Shown: positions 12,434-24,100 of the stretch, one piece after another
Layout of the letters: every line of letters starts with the position of its first letter
Position numbering within the stretch: position 1 is the stretch's first letter
Source of the DNA: Amblyornis subalaris
Taxonomy: Eukaryota; Chordata; Aves; Passeriformes; Ptilonorhynchidae
Direction of reading: 5' to 3'
Length of the DNA: 64,000 nt
Assembly (NCBI GenBank): GCA_018881555.1
Contig: JACAXG010000018.1
Coordinates: 5,269,634 to 5,333,633, forward strand
The notes under the pieces: model-generated
Seen by the model: the letters and a program-made list of their open reading frames with translations, nothing else
What the model was told of the DNA's origin: nothing
Databases searched by the model: none
Program-made: the position numbers and the translations under genes

Positions 12434-13830
12434 TAGAATCATAGAAACATAGAATAATTAAGGTTGGAAAAGACCTCCAAAATCATCAAGTCCCACCTTT
12501 GACCGAGCACCACCTTGTCAACTAGACCATGGCACAAAGTGCCATATCCAGTCATTTTTTGAACACTTTCAGGAATGGTGACTTCACCACATCCCTGAGC
12601 AGCCCATTCCGATGCCTGACCACTCTTTCAGTGAAGAAATGCTTCCTGATGTCAAACCAAAACATCCCCTGATGTAGCTTGTGGCTATGTCCTCTTTTCC
12701 TGTCACAGTTGCCACAGAGAAGAGAACTCCACCTGGCTACAACCTCCTTTCAGGCAGTTGTAGAGAGGGGTAAGGTCCCCCTTGAGCCTCCTCCAGGCTA
12801 AGCAACCTCAGCTCCCACTAAGCAACCTCACCTTCCTCAGCAGCTCCTCATAGGACTTGTGCTCCAGACCCTTCCACAGCTCCGTTGCCCTTCTCTGGAC
12901 GTGCTCCAGCACCTCAATGTCTTTGCTGAAGTGAGGAGCCCAGAACTGGACACAGTACTCGAGGTAGTCTTCCTACCCTCCAGCAGTTCAAAGATCCTGC
13001 CCAACTTAGTGTTGTTGGTGAATTTACTGAGGGTGCACACCATCCCCTTGCCCAGATGTTCGATAAAGATGTTAAGCATGACCAGTTCCAGTATCGAGCC
13101 CTGTGGAACACCACTAGTGACCAGACACCAACCGGATGTAGCTCCATTCACCACCACTCTCTGTGCCCAGCCGGTTTTTAACCAAAGGAGTGAGTCTGTT
13201 CAAGCCATGGGCTGCCAGCTTCTCAAGGAGAATAGGAGACAGTATCAAAGGCTTTACTGAAGTCCAAGTAGACACATCCACAGCCTTTGCCTCATCCACT
13301 AGGCAGGTCATCCGATCGTAAAATGAGATCAGGTAGGTAAATCAGGACCTGCAGTTCCTAAACCTATGCTGGCTGGCCTGATCTCCCAATTGTCCTGTAT
13401 GTGTCATGTGATTGCACTCCAGATAATCCACCTTTGCTGGACGCAAGGTCATGCTGTAGTTCCCCAGATCCTCCTCCTGACTCTCCCTGTAGATGAGCAT
13501 CACACTGGCTGTGCCCAAGACGGCCTCCAATCACCACATCTCTCCCCAGACCTTCTCTGTTTGCAAACAGCAGGTCTAATGGAGCACTGCCCCAACAGGC
13601 TCTCTCACCAGCTGTGTCAGGAATTTCTCTTCCACACACTCCTGGAACCTCCTAGACTGTCTCGTCTCTGCTGTGTTGTTTCCAGCAGACATCCAGCAAG
13701 TTAAAGTCTCCCACAAGAAGAAGGGTCAGTGATCATGAAACATCAGCCAACTGCTTATAGGATACTTCATCTGCCTCTTCATCCTGGTTGGGTAGCCTGT
13801 AACAGCTCCCACCAGGAGGAGGAGTTATTT
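12434..13830 (-). mobile_element. CR1 LINE fragment, internally deleted
   Basis: A non-LTR retrotransposon copy whose 3' end lies at the left: the plus strand opens with ATCATAGAA and AGAATAATTAAGGTTGGAA, the complement of the CR1 tail. Reading the minus strand downward there are, in order, an endonuclease remnant (13639-13520, LLDLLFANREGL, then GGRLGHS), reverse-transcriptase pieces (ILLEKLAAHGL near 13240-13210; VTSGVPQGSIL near 13120-13090; a degraded active-site region near TLSKF, reading TNNTKL where active copies read ADDTKL), and the 3' untranslated region. Compared with the usual CR1 layout, two blocks are missing: the linker between endonuclease and reverse transcriptase (junction near 13511) and the C-terminal part of ORF2 (junction near 12965). 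Stops and frameshifts make it inactive. Confidence 0.93.
12837..13311 (-). pseudogene. CR1 ORF2 reverse-transcriptase remnant
   Basis: Two overlapping minus-strand frames (13311-13114 and 13157-12837) encode parts of the CR1 reverse transcriptase, which in an active element copies its own RNA into DNA at a nicked target. Seen directly: LLEKLAAHGLNR, then in the shifted frame VVNGATSGW followed by VTSGVPQGSIL and LSKFTNNTKLG. The catalytic aspartate pair is replaced by asparagines in TNNTKL, and a frameshift separates the two pieces near 13130. It is a dead fragment inside the CR1 copy, with no sign of host use. Confidence 0.85.
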
Positions 13831-16800
13831 CAGGCTTGCTTTCAAGGTGCCAGTGATATTTGAAAATTCTTTAAATATTCAACTCTGCCTAATGACCAAC
13901 ATCTCTTCTGACATCTATAAAAGCATGTCAAATTTTCAGTTTTTTCAGATATCAGTGAGCATTTTCTTTGATCTCCACAGCTTTGAACACTGGGTGTTCA
14001 GTGAAGTCTCAACACTTCTTGCAGACCACTGAACACCCTGTCACTCACAACTCATAGCTCACCACTCTAGTAAAGCAATAAGGTCTCATGGACTGCCTGC
14101 ATATTTCTCACAGTAGCCTTGGAATGAAATTTGGAAAATGGATGGAGGGGGTGTGTGTATCTTACTTTCACAGGAATATTTTCAGATCGATGTGACTCAA
14201 CAGGCAGGCTTCAGGCTACNTTCAAACCACAACACGCATCCATTAAGGCTATAACATTGTATCTAGTGCAGAACAGCTACTTGCACAGCAACTACCCGCT
14301 TCAGGGTCTGAAAATTACACACATCTATGAAATTCTCTGGGAAAAGAGAAGCAGCATCTCCTGCCTTTGTACAGCCCACAGACTCTTGTAGCTAGTGCCA
14401 TTTTTGAAGCAGGAAGGCAGGGACACTCCAACATGAGATCTATTGCCTTTTGTTGGGGAAGAATGACTGGAAGAAGTATCTCCAGAAAGCCACAGCTAGT
14501 GTCGAATTGTGGTACTGGAAGAGGTGGCATGGCCAAGATGTCCAGGAACATGTGGGAAGGTGAGGAAGGGACAACACTTCATAAGCAAGAGTGAGACATA
14601 GCCCATTTCTCCTACAGCAGCACAATCCCACAGAAACATTACAAAGCTGAGACTGCAGAGCTTGGTTCAGCTGTAATCACATGAAGTGATTAATCTTCTC
14701 TTAAGTATCTTCCATGTCTACTTTTTATCTCCAACTCTCTCTTATGTAATGTCACTGGTGCAGATACCACACTTCCCTTTGTGTCTTTGCAGAAAAAATA
14801 AACTAAATGTGTACAAAACAGCTGCTAAGCTGCAGTCAGTACCTCCAGGGATCAGGCTATTTCATGGCATGAAAGTTTTAGAGGACTGAGAAAGTTATCA
14901 ACCTATACCATTGATTGGAAGATTCATCACATGCATAATGTTTTTTATGCTGCTTCTAGATTTTTAATAATGTCTCTAGTTTGACTTACAGTCCTGATAC
15001 CACAAAATATTAATAATTTCAAAAGAGATATGATGCAGGCAAACAAATTGGGGGAGTGGTAAATTTTATTTACAGATATATGCTCAATTTGCTTTAGTCA
15101 TTGATTTTGTAGAGAAAATGTGAAACAATAATTCATGCTGAATGTACTTGTTGCATTGTACTTGTCTATCCATTGCTGCTGCTAATGTGGCGTCAGCTAC
15201 TGGCCTTCACCTTTTAACAGCGTTCAGTGGAGGGAGCAAGAAGAAAGGGGCACCTATCCATTGTCCTCAGTGCCATTTTTCAAGATCGTGACAGGTTCTC
15301 ACTCGCATGGTGGCAGCTGCACTGAAAATAGGTTGGTTTACGCCTGTTTTTTCTTGAGGGAGAATAACCCAGTGACACTGGAGAGAGCACAAGTCACTGC
15401 AGGAGTGGTAGCAGCCTGTCCCTCATGTAGGCATGGTTGATGAACCAGAAGAACTACCTGTAAAGTCCTTAAGGTTGTGACCCTTAAAAGATGCAGTGGC
15501 CAATTAAGTCTTGGGCTTTTTATAATCTCATTTTCCTCAACATTTTTTCAAGCCTAAGCTCTGATGCTTAGGGGAATTGCAAACCAAGTCTTTCCTTATC
15601 TATCATATAAAGACATGGAACAATTGTTTTCTAGCCACTTACTGGTTCAGCACATGGGCAAGTAGGCACAGAACAAAAATACCTCCCAGTCTTTGGGGAG
15701 GTTGAGACCTGTAGGTCTCTTGCTGGGGGTCATCTCTACCTTGTTGTGAAAGTAATGTGAAATGACAACACTTCCTAAATAAACAGAGACTCCTTTTCTT
15801 TGTTAACTTCAAACAGTGTAGCAGACTAAAGGATGAACCAGAATCCTTATACATCATGGTTACTTTTCTCTATCTTTTAGTGAAGACCAAGGAACCTTCC
15901 ATGTTCTGTCAACCCAGGCAGTGAAATACATATGTCACAGGTCCACTGTTGTCTGCACAGTCAGATGTGTGTGCTGTTTGAGTCCCACCACATTGCACTC
16001 ATGGAATTTAGTTTTCTCTCCAGGGTTCAGCAGCATCTTTCATTGTCTCTCCAAGAGATTTTGCCTGTACATTTTGTTGTTTAAACAAAACTTTATTCCT
16101 TTGGTTTATTTTTTTTCATGTCCAGGGATATCTATAAATATAAATGTGTAATTCATATCTCTTCCAAATCATTTAAACCTGCTTTGGTTATGGTCAGTCC
16201 ATTCAAGCTTGTCTCTGCCCATCTGCCCCTCCAATGCTTGAGAGGGTGCTTTCCATTTCCTTTGACCAGACTTGACCAGGAACAGATGGCACATCTCAGC
16301 AGATAACTCCTTTTTTAGAGTAACAGCCTCATCAATTATTTTCTGTTTACATATACAGGGTTTTTGCTATGTCACTGTTAGTCTTTGAATTCTGGCCCAC
16401 TGTAAAAATGACTAAATGAAAGTAAATAGACATGCAATCAAAAAGAAACTGCTTGTTTCTGGTCAGCTTCTGTTCTGGAAACAGTGGCACCAAGCAAACT
16501 CCATAAGTTGTTCATGGGCACTTTGGCAATTGTCACTGCCTGTCATGTAGCTCTCTATCCTAGGCACCTAAGGATGGTAATTAGATTTTAGATCGTGCAT
16601 TTCTATATCGTATAATGTAATATATTTTGGTGAGAATGAGACACCGGTGTCCCTAGCTTCTTTCCTGGTGGCTCTGCTCTCAGGGATCAGATGCTGTTCT
16701 CTTCTCCCTCATGGAACAGAAGCCATGGATAAATACTGCAAAGTTCATTCCTCCTTTTACAAACCTTAGTGCTCTTTATAAAGAGGTGTCCTGGTTCTAA

Positions 16801-17403
16801 GGACAACTATGGACATATTTGGAAAAAAACAACAAAAAGAAGAAAATGGTACTCAGATAAGCAGCCAGGATTCCATAAGACTCTTGTGAGGGCTCTCTTA
16901 TGAGCTCTGAACTTAAAAATTCCTCAGCACCTGTTGCTGCTCTTGTTCGCAACTAATTCTTTCTTTGAGAGAGCAACTGGAGTTTGATCAACATAAAATC
17001 TGTGATTTTTCTAATTGTGATTCATTATAGCTTCTCTAAATTGATAACTCTAAGAATAAAGACTAACCTTTTCAAACCTCTCATCTGAAAATATTACAAA
17101 AATGAGCAATGCCTGAACTTCACAAAGAATGCCTGCAATATTAACTATACTATCGAACAGACAGACCATTTATAAAACAAAAAGGTTGCTTCCAGATAAG
17201 ACATTTTTAAGGAAATTCTTAGCCCTCTTTAAATTAACAATTCAGACATTTCTTATTGTAAGACATTACCAGAAGACCACCTAGATGCCAACATTTGCTT
17301 TAGAAAAGATACACTCCCCTTTAACATAGCGAATAGATGCCTATTTGTACTCCAATTCATGTAACACTTTTACAGGAATATTCTATAAGAAATTAAGCTT
17401 CTC
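13831..17403. other. Unique non-coding DNA right of the CR1
   Basis: The CR1 match fades near 13830. Some of the next few hundred bases could be more degraded CR1 5' sequence, but I could not align it. From about 14.7 to 17.4 kb the sequence is AT-rich, unique and without coding signal. Confidence 0.5.
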
Positions 17404-17481
17404 AAAATGAAATACACTTCATTGTTATGTGAGGAGTGAATGAAAATGAAATACACTTCATTCCTATGTGAGGAGTGTTTG
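17404..17481. repeat. 39-bp tandem duplication, two copies
   Basis: A unit beginning AAAATGAAATACACTTCATT starts at 17404 and again at 17443. Both units also share TATGTGAGGAGTG, with a few differences near the unit ends. It is a direct tandem duplication in unique DNA. Confidence 0.85.
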
Positions 17482-20400
17482 TGGAAAACTGCAAACCAAA
17501 GCCTATTTAATCTAGTGCAATTTATATAAATGATCTCATAGCCACAAAATAAGTCCATGTTCAAATATTTCTGTGTTAGATATCCAACAAATATGCAAAA
17601 TGGCATTTGCGCAATGCACATGGATGTTGATGTTACAGAACAGCAGACATTCTGCTTTGAGGTATTTTGGAAAGGAGAATTCACAAACATTTATTTTAGG
17701 AGGTCAACAGTGCAGTCCCTCTGTTGCCCAGGCTATTTGTGATGCTATTAGGCAGGGTTATTTGCATACATCTATGCTTATTAAAGATTTCAAAAAGTGA
17801 ACTTTAGTTTAAATTTTGCCTCACCATCGAACAAATTTTGGTTTTTACTTTCAGAATGAAGTCTTCTAGTCAGCTATCCCATAATGTCTGCGCAGTGTCA
17901 TTTTACTGCACTCATGTTCCAACACTCTAAAGCACTTAGACAGTACTGTTAACTCCAGTGCAACAATTTGCAAACAAAGTACATATTTTTGGGACCAGGG
18001 CCTAATACTTCCTTTCATTGTTTGTATGTATTGCAAATGCTTTCTGTTTTCTTCTGGAAGCAGGATAGCTAATTATGTTTGAGTCCCTGGGCATCCAGCA
18101 GGCATAAAACAAAACCACAAGCTTATGGCTGCTCCGTACTGCAGTCCTGTCCCAGTGCAGGCTGGCTCAAAGTGCAGCTACAGCCTTCCACTCCAGAGCA
18201 GCTTTCCCCCCAATATCCAGGGAAAGTAATCTCCTGGCTATGCTAACAGCCATCCAAAAACCTACCATATAATCTAATTGAACTATTGATTCCCAAGCTA
18301 GGGCTCCTATTTAACATTCTAGAGAGAAAGACACGAGAGAGAAAAAGGTTTTACAGACACAGTAACACAGTGCTGCACAAGTGTTTCTTAGCTTTATTTG
18401 CTTTATGTTCATTTATCATAAAGATTATGTAAAAAATGTAGTTACAATGATAATGACAATATCCTACTCCTTCTCCGACATTTGTTCTCCTTTTTATTTC
18501 AAACCACAAATTCTTATGCGGGGAATAGACATCTTTCCTTAATAAGAAAGAGTATAACAGCAAGGAGGAATAGGAGAATGGAAAGTACACCATCACAGCA
18601 TCACTTCACATTACTTATGTGTCTAGACAGCTGGTAGTACTATCACTATGACAGAATCTTTCTCAGATGTTTTTTTTTTCTTGTTTAGTTTGTGGGTGTT
18701 TTGTTTTTTTTAAATTTAAGAGGAGAAAAAAAAGAGAAGCACATAGTTTGCATTTAGAAAATTCCAACAGAAATCTACTTTGTCTTTCATTCAGATTGAA
18801 AGATCAACAAACTCCCTTGACAATTATTTCCTATGAATATTAATTAAGTTACTACTTCAGTGTGTTTACTAATCTTTTAGAAATAAAAAAGCATTATGAG
18901 GACAAGATATTAGTGCCATGAAAACAAAAAAATATTTTTAACATTTGACCAACAATAGAGGTGCTATTCTAACAATTCTGTATAGCTACTTTACAGAAAG
19001 CTGTATATACTGATAGCAGTGTGTGATATTCCTCCATCTTTTTGGTAAAGCGGGTAACGATTATTTACACCAATATCAAAGGTATGCACTTACAAAAGTA
19101 TTCTGTACTGGTAGCTGATCCCAGAATGTTTAGTTAATATAACTGTAATAACTTTAATAGGAAAATGTCTTAATTTTTCTAAATGGCATTATGGGATTTG
19201 TTTTTGCTGGTCAAACATTTCCTTCTATCATAACATATTTAAAGTGAGGGGTTAAAAGCACTTCTCAATTGTTTCTTGGGTAGGTTTATATATCTGGAGA
19301 TCTTTTAAGACATTAATTTAACAACTCTAGGAAGGCCATTTCTTCACAGAGTAATTTAAAATCAGCCCTAAAAGAGTTTCTAATCCGACTTTTGAAATGT
19401 AGTTTTTGTCAGAAAATAACACTGGGGGTTCTTCATACCTCTTCATGGCTAGTTTGCAGGTTATAAAAAACCACTTCCTATCTGCCAGCTCCTAAAACTT
19501 CCCTAAATAGTTAAATGTTGATAGTTAAGAGCTACAGTTTACTCTAGTCTTGTACTTTCGGTTTTGGGCAATGAAGCTGAAAAACACAACGTCCAGCAAC
19601 AACCTAAACTAGTATTGTCTCTGCTGGTTCTCCACTGGGATTATAAGAGTGGAAATTTTAATCTTACCTAGGACAGAAAATCTTCAAGGGAAAAATTTCT
19701 TTCTACTGGTGAGGTCCATATACACATAAGGGGAATGGAGGGACATAAAAGCCCTAGAAGAGATTTCCCCAGAGAAGGAATTACTTCCTTAGGGTCCCTT
19801 TGCAAGTTGTGATGAAGGAGCTGTTGTGTGAAGACAGCCAAAGAAATCTGTCAGGACAAGTTTTGCAGTGACTGCAGGCAATGCTGAGCTTCCAAGGCAA
19901 GGCAGGAAAATTACTGTGACTGCAAGAGTGGTGATCCTAACTTTTGCAGGAATCACTTCCAGAACAGCCAAGCATTAGGTGGACAAAAGGAAACCAAATA
20001 AAATACCATAATACCAATTCTTCCTAAGAGTTTTAAATAATCTTAGCCTGCATTTTCAGTGAGGACTCTGTGACGAACACTTTGCACAGCTTAAAAGCAA
20101 TGTTCACTTCAGGAGAGGAAGCCCCGGGGCAGGAGGAGTCTGAGGGAAAGAACAGATCCAACAGATCCAGCACGAGAGCACGAGCCTACATCAGCCAGAG
20201 GCCCATGATTCATCCCAGGAGAGAACAGCTGAAGAAGCAGGTGGGAGCACAGACATATGGCATCAAGGAATCAGTCAAATGACAGGAGAACATATATTGC
20301 TGGAAACATCACTAATTGTGGTGTTATTTGAGTATTTATCTCAAACCAAGATCAAACAGGTAGTCACGTCTGTTCAGAAAGAAGGGTAGGAACATTACTG

Positions 20401-21091
20401 GTATTGTTAATGCAAAAAGGGTCTTTTGCTGGTGAATTTTCTTCGACGTTTTCTCATGAATAATAATCAGCCCTTGACATTTTGCATAAGTTCCTAAACT
20501 GGTGTAGTAATATGTAGATAACTGTTGAGGTCTGGCTCTTGTTCCATCACATTTTGTAGTTATTTGCAGATAAATTCTATTCAAATCACTCTTACTCTGT
20601 TGGCAGCAGTTTGGTCTAATGTGACTAACACGTCTTCTCTGTGAGAACTGCCCATAACACACACAATGAAAAGGACTATATGCACTCCTCTTAGNATTTG
20701 TTCACTGTTAGAAGTGATGACCCTTTGCTGACGCCCAGGAATATGTCTAATTTCTCCTGATTTACCCTTGTTGACCAAAGTCTATGGGTATTAGAGGAGA
20801 ACTCAGAAGTAAAGCCTAAGACATCCCAGCAGAAGGCTACCTTAATTTTCATTTTCTGCAATAGCTAACAAAAATCATGAGATGATCATTTAATTCCTCT
20901 TCCATTAACTGTGCTTTTCCATTCTTCTTTATTATAATTATTTTCACCTTCTATTATGGAATCATCAAGAGAATCTCCTAATCAGCTCTATCATAAAGTT
21001 TATAAAAGACATTAATTATACATCATCCCCTCCATACATCAAATTTTGAGGATTTCACCATAACTGCCAGTGCTATTCCTATTGATATTTA
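17482..21091. other. Unique non-coding DNA
   Basis: No gene or repeat family recognised. There are T- and A-rich simple stretches near 18670-18735. The open frames between 17557 and 20778 are short and have no recognisable features. Confidence 0.55.
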
Positions 21092-21190
21092 AATCATAAA
21101 AACATTGAATGTTTTGGGTTGGAAGGGATCTTAAAGGTCATCCAGTTTCAACTCCCTTGCCACAGGCAGAGTTACCTTCCATGAGACGAA
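21092..21190 (-). mobile_element. CR1 3'-end fragment
   Basis: ATCATAAAAACATTGAATG is followed by TTTTGGGTTGGAAGGGATC, TTAAAGGTCATCCAG and CAACTCCCTTGCCACAGGCA. This is the complement of the last 100 bases or so of a CR1 element. It is a typical 5'-truncated insertion with no coding part, on the minus strand. Confidence 0.88.
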
Positions 21191-24100
21191 GCTGATCAAA
21201 GCATATGATCAAAATATGTTAATCCTGAACAGCTTAACAGAGCCTTGCCCTATTCTATAGAAAGACCTAGAATTTTCACTCAGGAATTCAGCTGAAGCAA
21301 AACTATATCCTATTCAGTGGAGTACAGAGAAGTTGTCTGTAATGTTTTTCTCATGCTTTTTCTGCAATACAGAAATTTCTTGGCCTAGTCATGTTCCTTT
21401 ACTATGTTGTTCTAGTGACGTTTATTGAAATGGGTTCCGACATGAAATGCTTTTGCCCAGGTAGCCCATTTACTAGCAAGTGCAGCTTCATCTCGTGACT
21501 ACTGATGAGGTATGGGTTTTGCCAGGCATGCTGAAAAGCATCTTCAAAAACACTTTGGAAAGGACTTAGGCTGCAAGCTCAGACAATGAAAACATATATT
21601 TTAGCCATCCAAATCTTGTAATTCAGTCCTTCCTCCTTTACAGGGCATTATACTTCACTGACATACACAAAATTAAAGATCAAAAAAAAAAACTTTGAAG
21701 TGCACATTTTCCTCAGCACAGCTGCAACAGTTCTGTGCACTTTGCAATGGCCCAACACCACCATGGGCCATCCTCAACTGTCCTCACCACTTGTTGAGGA
21801 CATTCGTGACGACCATCATGTCAGAGGCTTCCAGGCTCCTTTCTGGAATGTGACTACGTAAACCAGCTCCTCCTTCTGAGGCAGCCTCACTCCTCTGCCT
21901 GATTTCTGTACTTTCCCCAGAAGGTATAACTGAAGATTTTCAGAGCTAATAAAATCTTGGAGATTGCCAGTGACAGAAAGGTTCAAGTATTAGTTCCAGG
22001 GGTGGTAGCACAGTTCAGTGAACTGTTTCCCCTTAAATAGTACATAATTATGTTTCCATTTTATCTTTTTCTCCACAATTGCATAAATTCAGAGAACCTT
22101 TGCAAGTGTAGATTTTTTTGAAAGGAACTGAGCATTTAAGGAGTTAAAATGACAATATTCTATTAAATCCTCTTTTCACAAATTGCCTAGTGTCATAGAC
22201 TACATGGTAACAATGCTTCTAATCAAACTGGTGAATTCTTTCTAAGCAATCATCTGAATAAGAAGTAGAGAAATTCCAGCTTTTTAAAAGTCGTATATTG
22301 TCATACTTATTTCTTCTGAAAATAGCTTTTTTTTTTAAAAAAAGGTGGAAAGTTGAGCTGCCTAACACAATCACACCAATCAACAAACATTGGATTTTGA
22401 CTGTATCTCCCACTACAATCCTAGAACTCAGTCTTTTCTTGCTTATTTTTCTTTTCTTCTTCTAGTCCGCTTTGTGACACCTTTAGTATGAAAGCAGCCA
22501 AATAAAATCTGCCTATTCTTTCCAGTCTTCTGAAACTACCAGAATTATAGGGAAAGAGGATGGTAAAACTTCCAAAGGGTCATTACATTATACTCATTGA
22601 CAATAAGTGCTGTTTTACTTGCTTCTATTCATTTGGCTTTACAGTGTGCAGAGGCAGCCTGGCAACAATAATTTGCCCTCTGAAAAATCATTATTTCAGC
22701 ACTGAAGCAGTCCTTTCAGTCACCCATCCAGCAAGCAGATGAATCATTAAATTCCTAGTCAGAAAAGATACCTGTCTTTGTGAGATGTCAAAGAAGTAAG
22801 TGCAGAGGAAGTTCTTGACAGCAAGAAGACTTTATTTTCTATATTTGAATTTTAAAAGGAACAAATTTTGTTTGCAAGCAGTTCCAGAAGAACAAGGTAC
22901 TTTTTTTCCTACCTGCAGGATTCTTGAGCAGTGAATGTTATGTCCCTTTCTAATGGAAAAGGAAGTGACGTACTTCCATTTATACATGCACACAAAAAGA
23001 ATGTTCACTAACAATGTACATATGCTCACAGATCTACAGTATTTTTTTAATCTGATTTCTCTGAGAGTTCATCTCAGAGGGTAGCAGAGCACTGCTTGAG
23101 CCATAAATAGAGAAGAGATCCACGAGGCCCTTCCATACATCAGTCAAGTTGTCACTGCTCCTTCAACATAGGTGAAGAAATGTCAAACACGATTTGCAGC
23201 AAGTTAAGCATTCCCACAAGTGTTATTGGGAGTGTATTGGCTCCAGACTCCTGTTTAAATTTTTTTTTCTTCAAGAAGAACAATCTTGGAAGGCACGTAG
23301 TTTTGTGCCTTTTTTCCTTTAGATGACTAGTTTCCATCAGGACCTGAGGTAGAGTATAAAGTATTAAAGGACACTTGCAACACAACAGGTGCCTAATGCA
23401 AACAGGTAGTACGTGCAAGATTGTCAATGAAGATAGAAACTGCATGTGAAATAATAGTAGTAAGTAATTGAAGCAAGGAAAAGGTGTGTCAGATGAGATG
23501 GCTGAATTGGCATGTGAGTCTCCCACGAGATACAGAGACATTGGTTTGGAGAATCAGACCCTCTTCTGTCATAATTTACAGAGTCTCTTTCTCCTCCTCT
23601 TAAAAGTAAAAGAATCAAAGGCAATACTATGTCTAGCATTACTTGTATTTAATCCTGGTGATCTGCAGATGCTCAAGCCTATCTTTAGGGCAGGGGCTGG
23701 GTGAGCGAAGGGGGTTTTTAATTCTAGTGCCTAGCCTGAGCTAAAATTCTGACAGCAAGTTATTTTTTGTTTCTGGTATTTCTTCTCCTTAGGTAACACA
23801 TAAAATTTACACCACTACCTTGTTTACAGCAGCAGCTTAACATATTCCAGAAATACATTTTATATACATATATTTATTTTTCTATTCCTTTTCAGAAATA
23901 ACCCNCCAGTCTTCCCCCCAGGGAGGTATTCAGCAAGGAAAGTGAGAAAGAACCCTTTTTTTCTCAACAGCCCTTGCTGCCAGCCCACGGTGAAGCTGAT
24001 CTCCTATCACCACCAGCAACCAGGCGCTGGGACAGTCTCCTCTGGGAAATCACCATTCCTAAATCATTTCCTTCCCAGCAATGTGCCATCATGCTGTATA

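Noticed and set aside
12859..13260. 133-codon plus-strand open frame
   Set aside because: It is antisense to the CR1 reverse-transcriptase remnant. The CR1 motifs are on the other strand.
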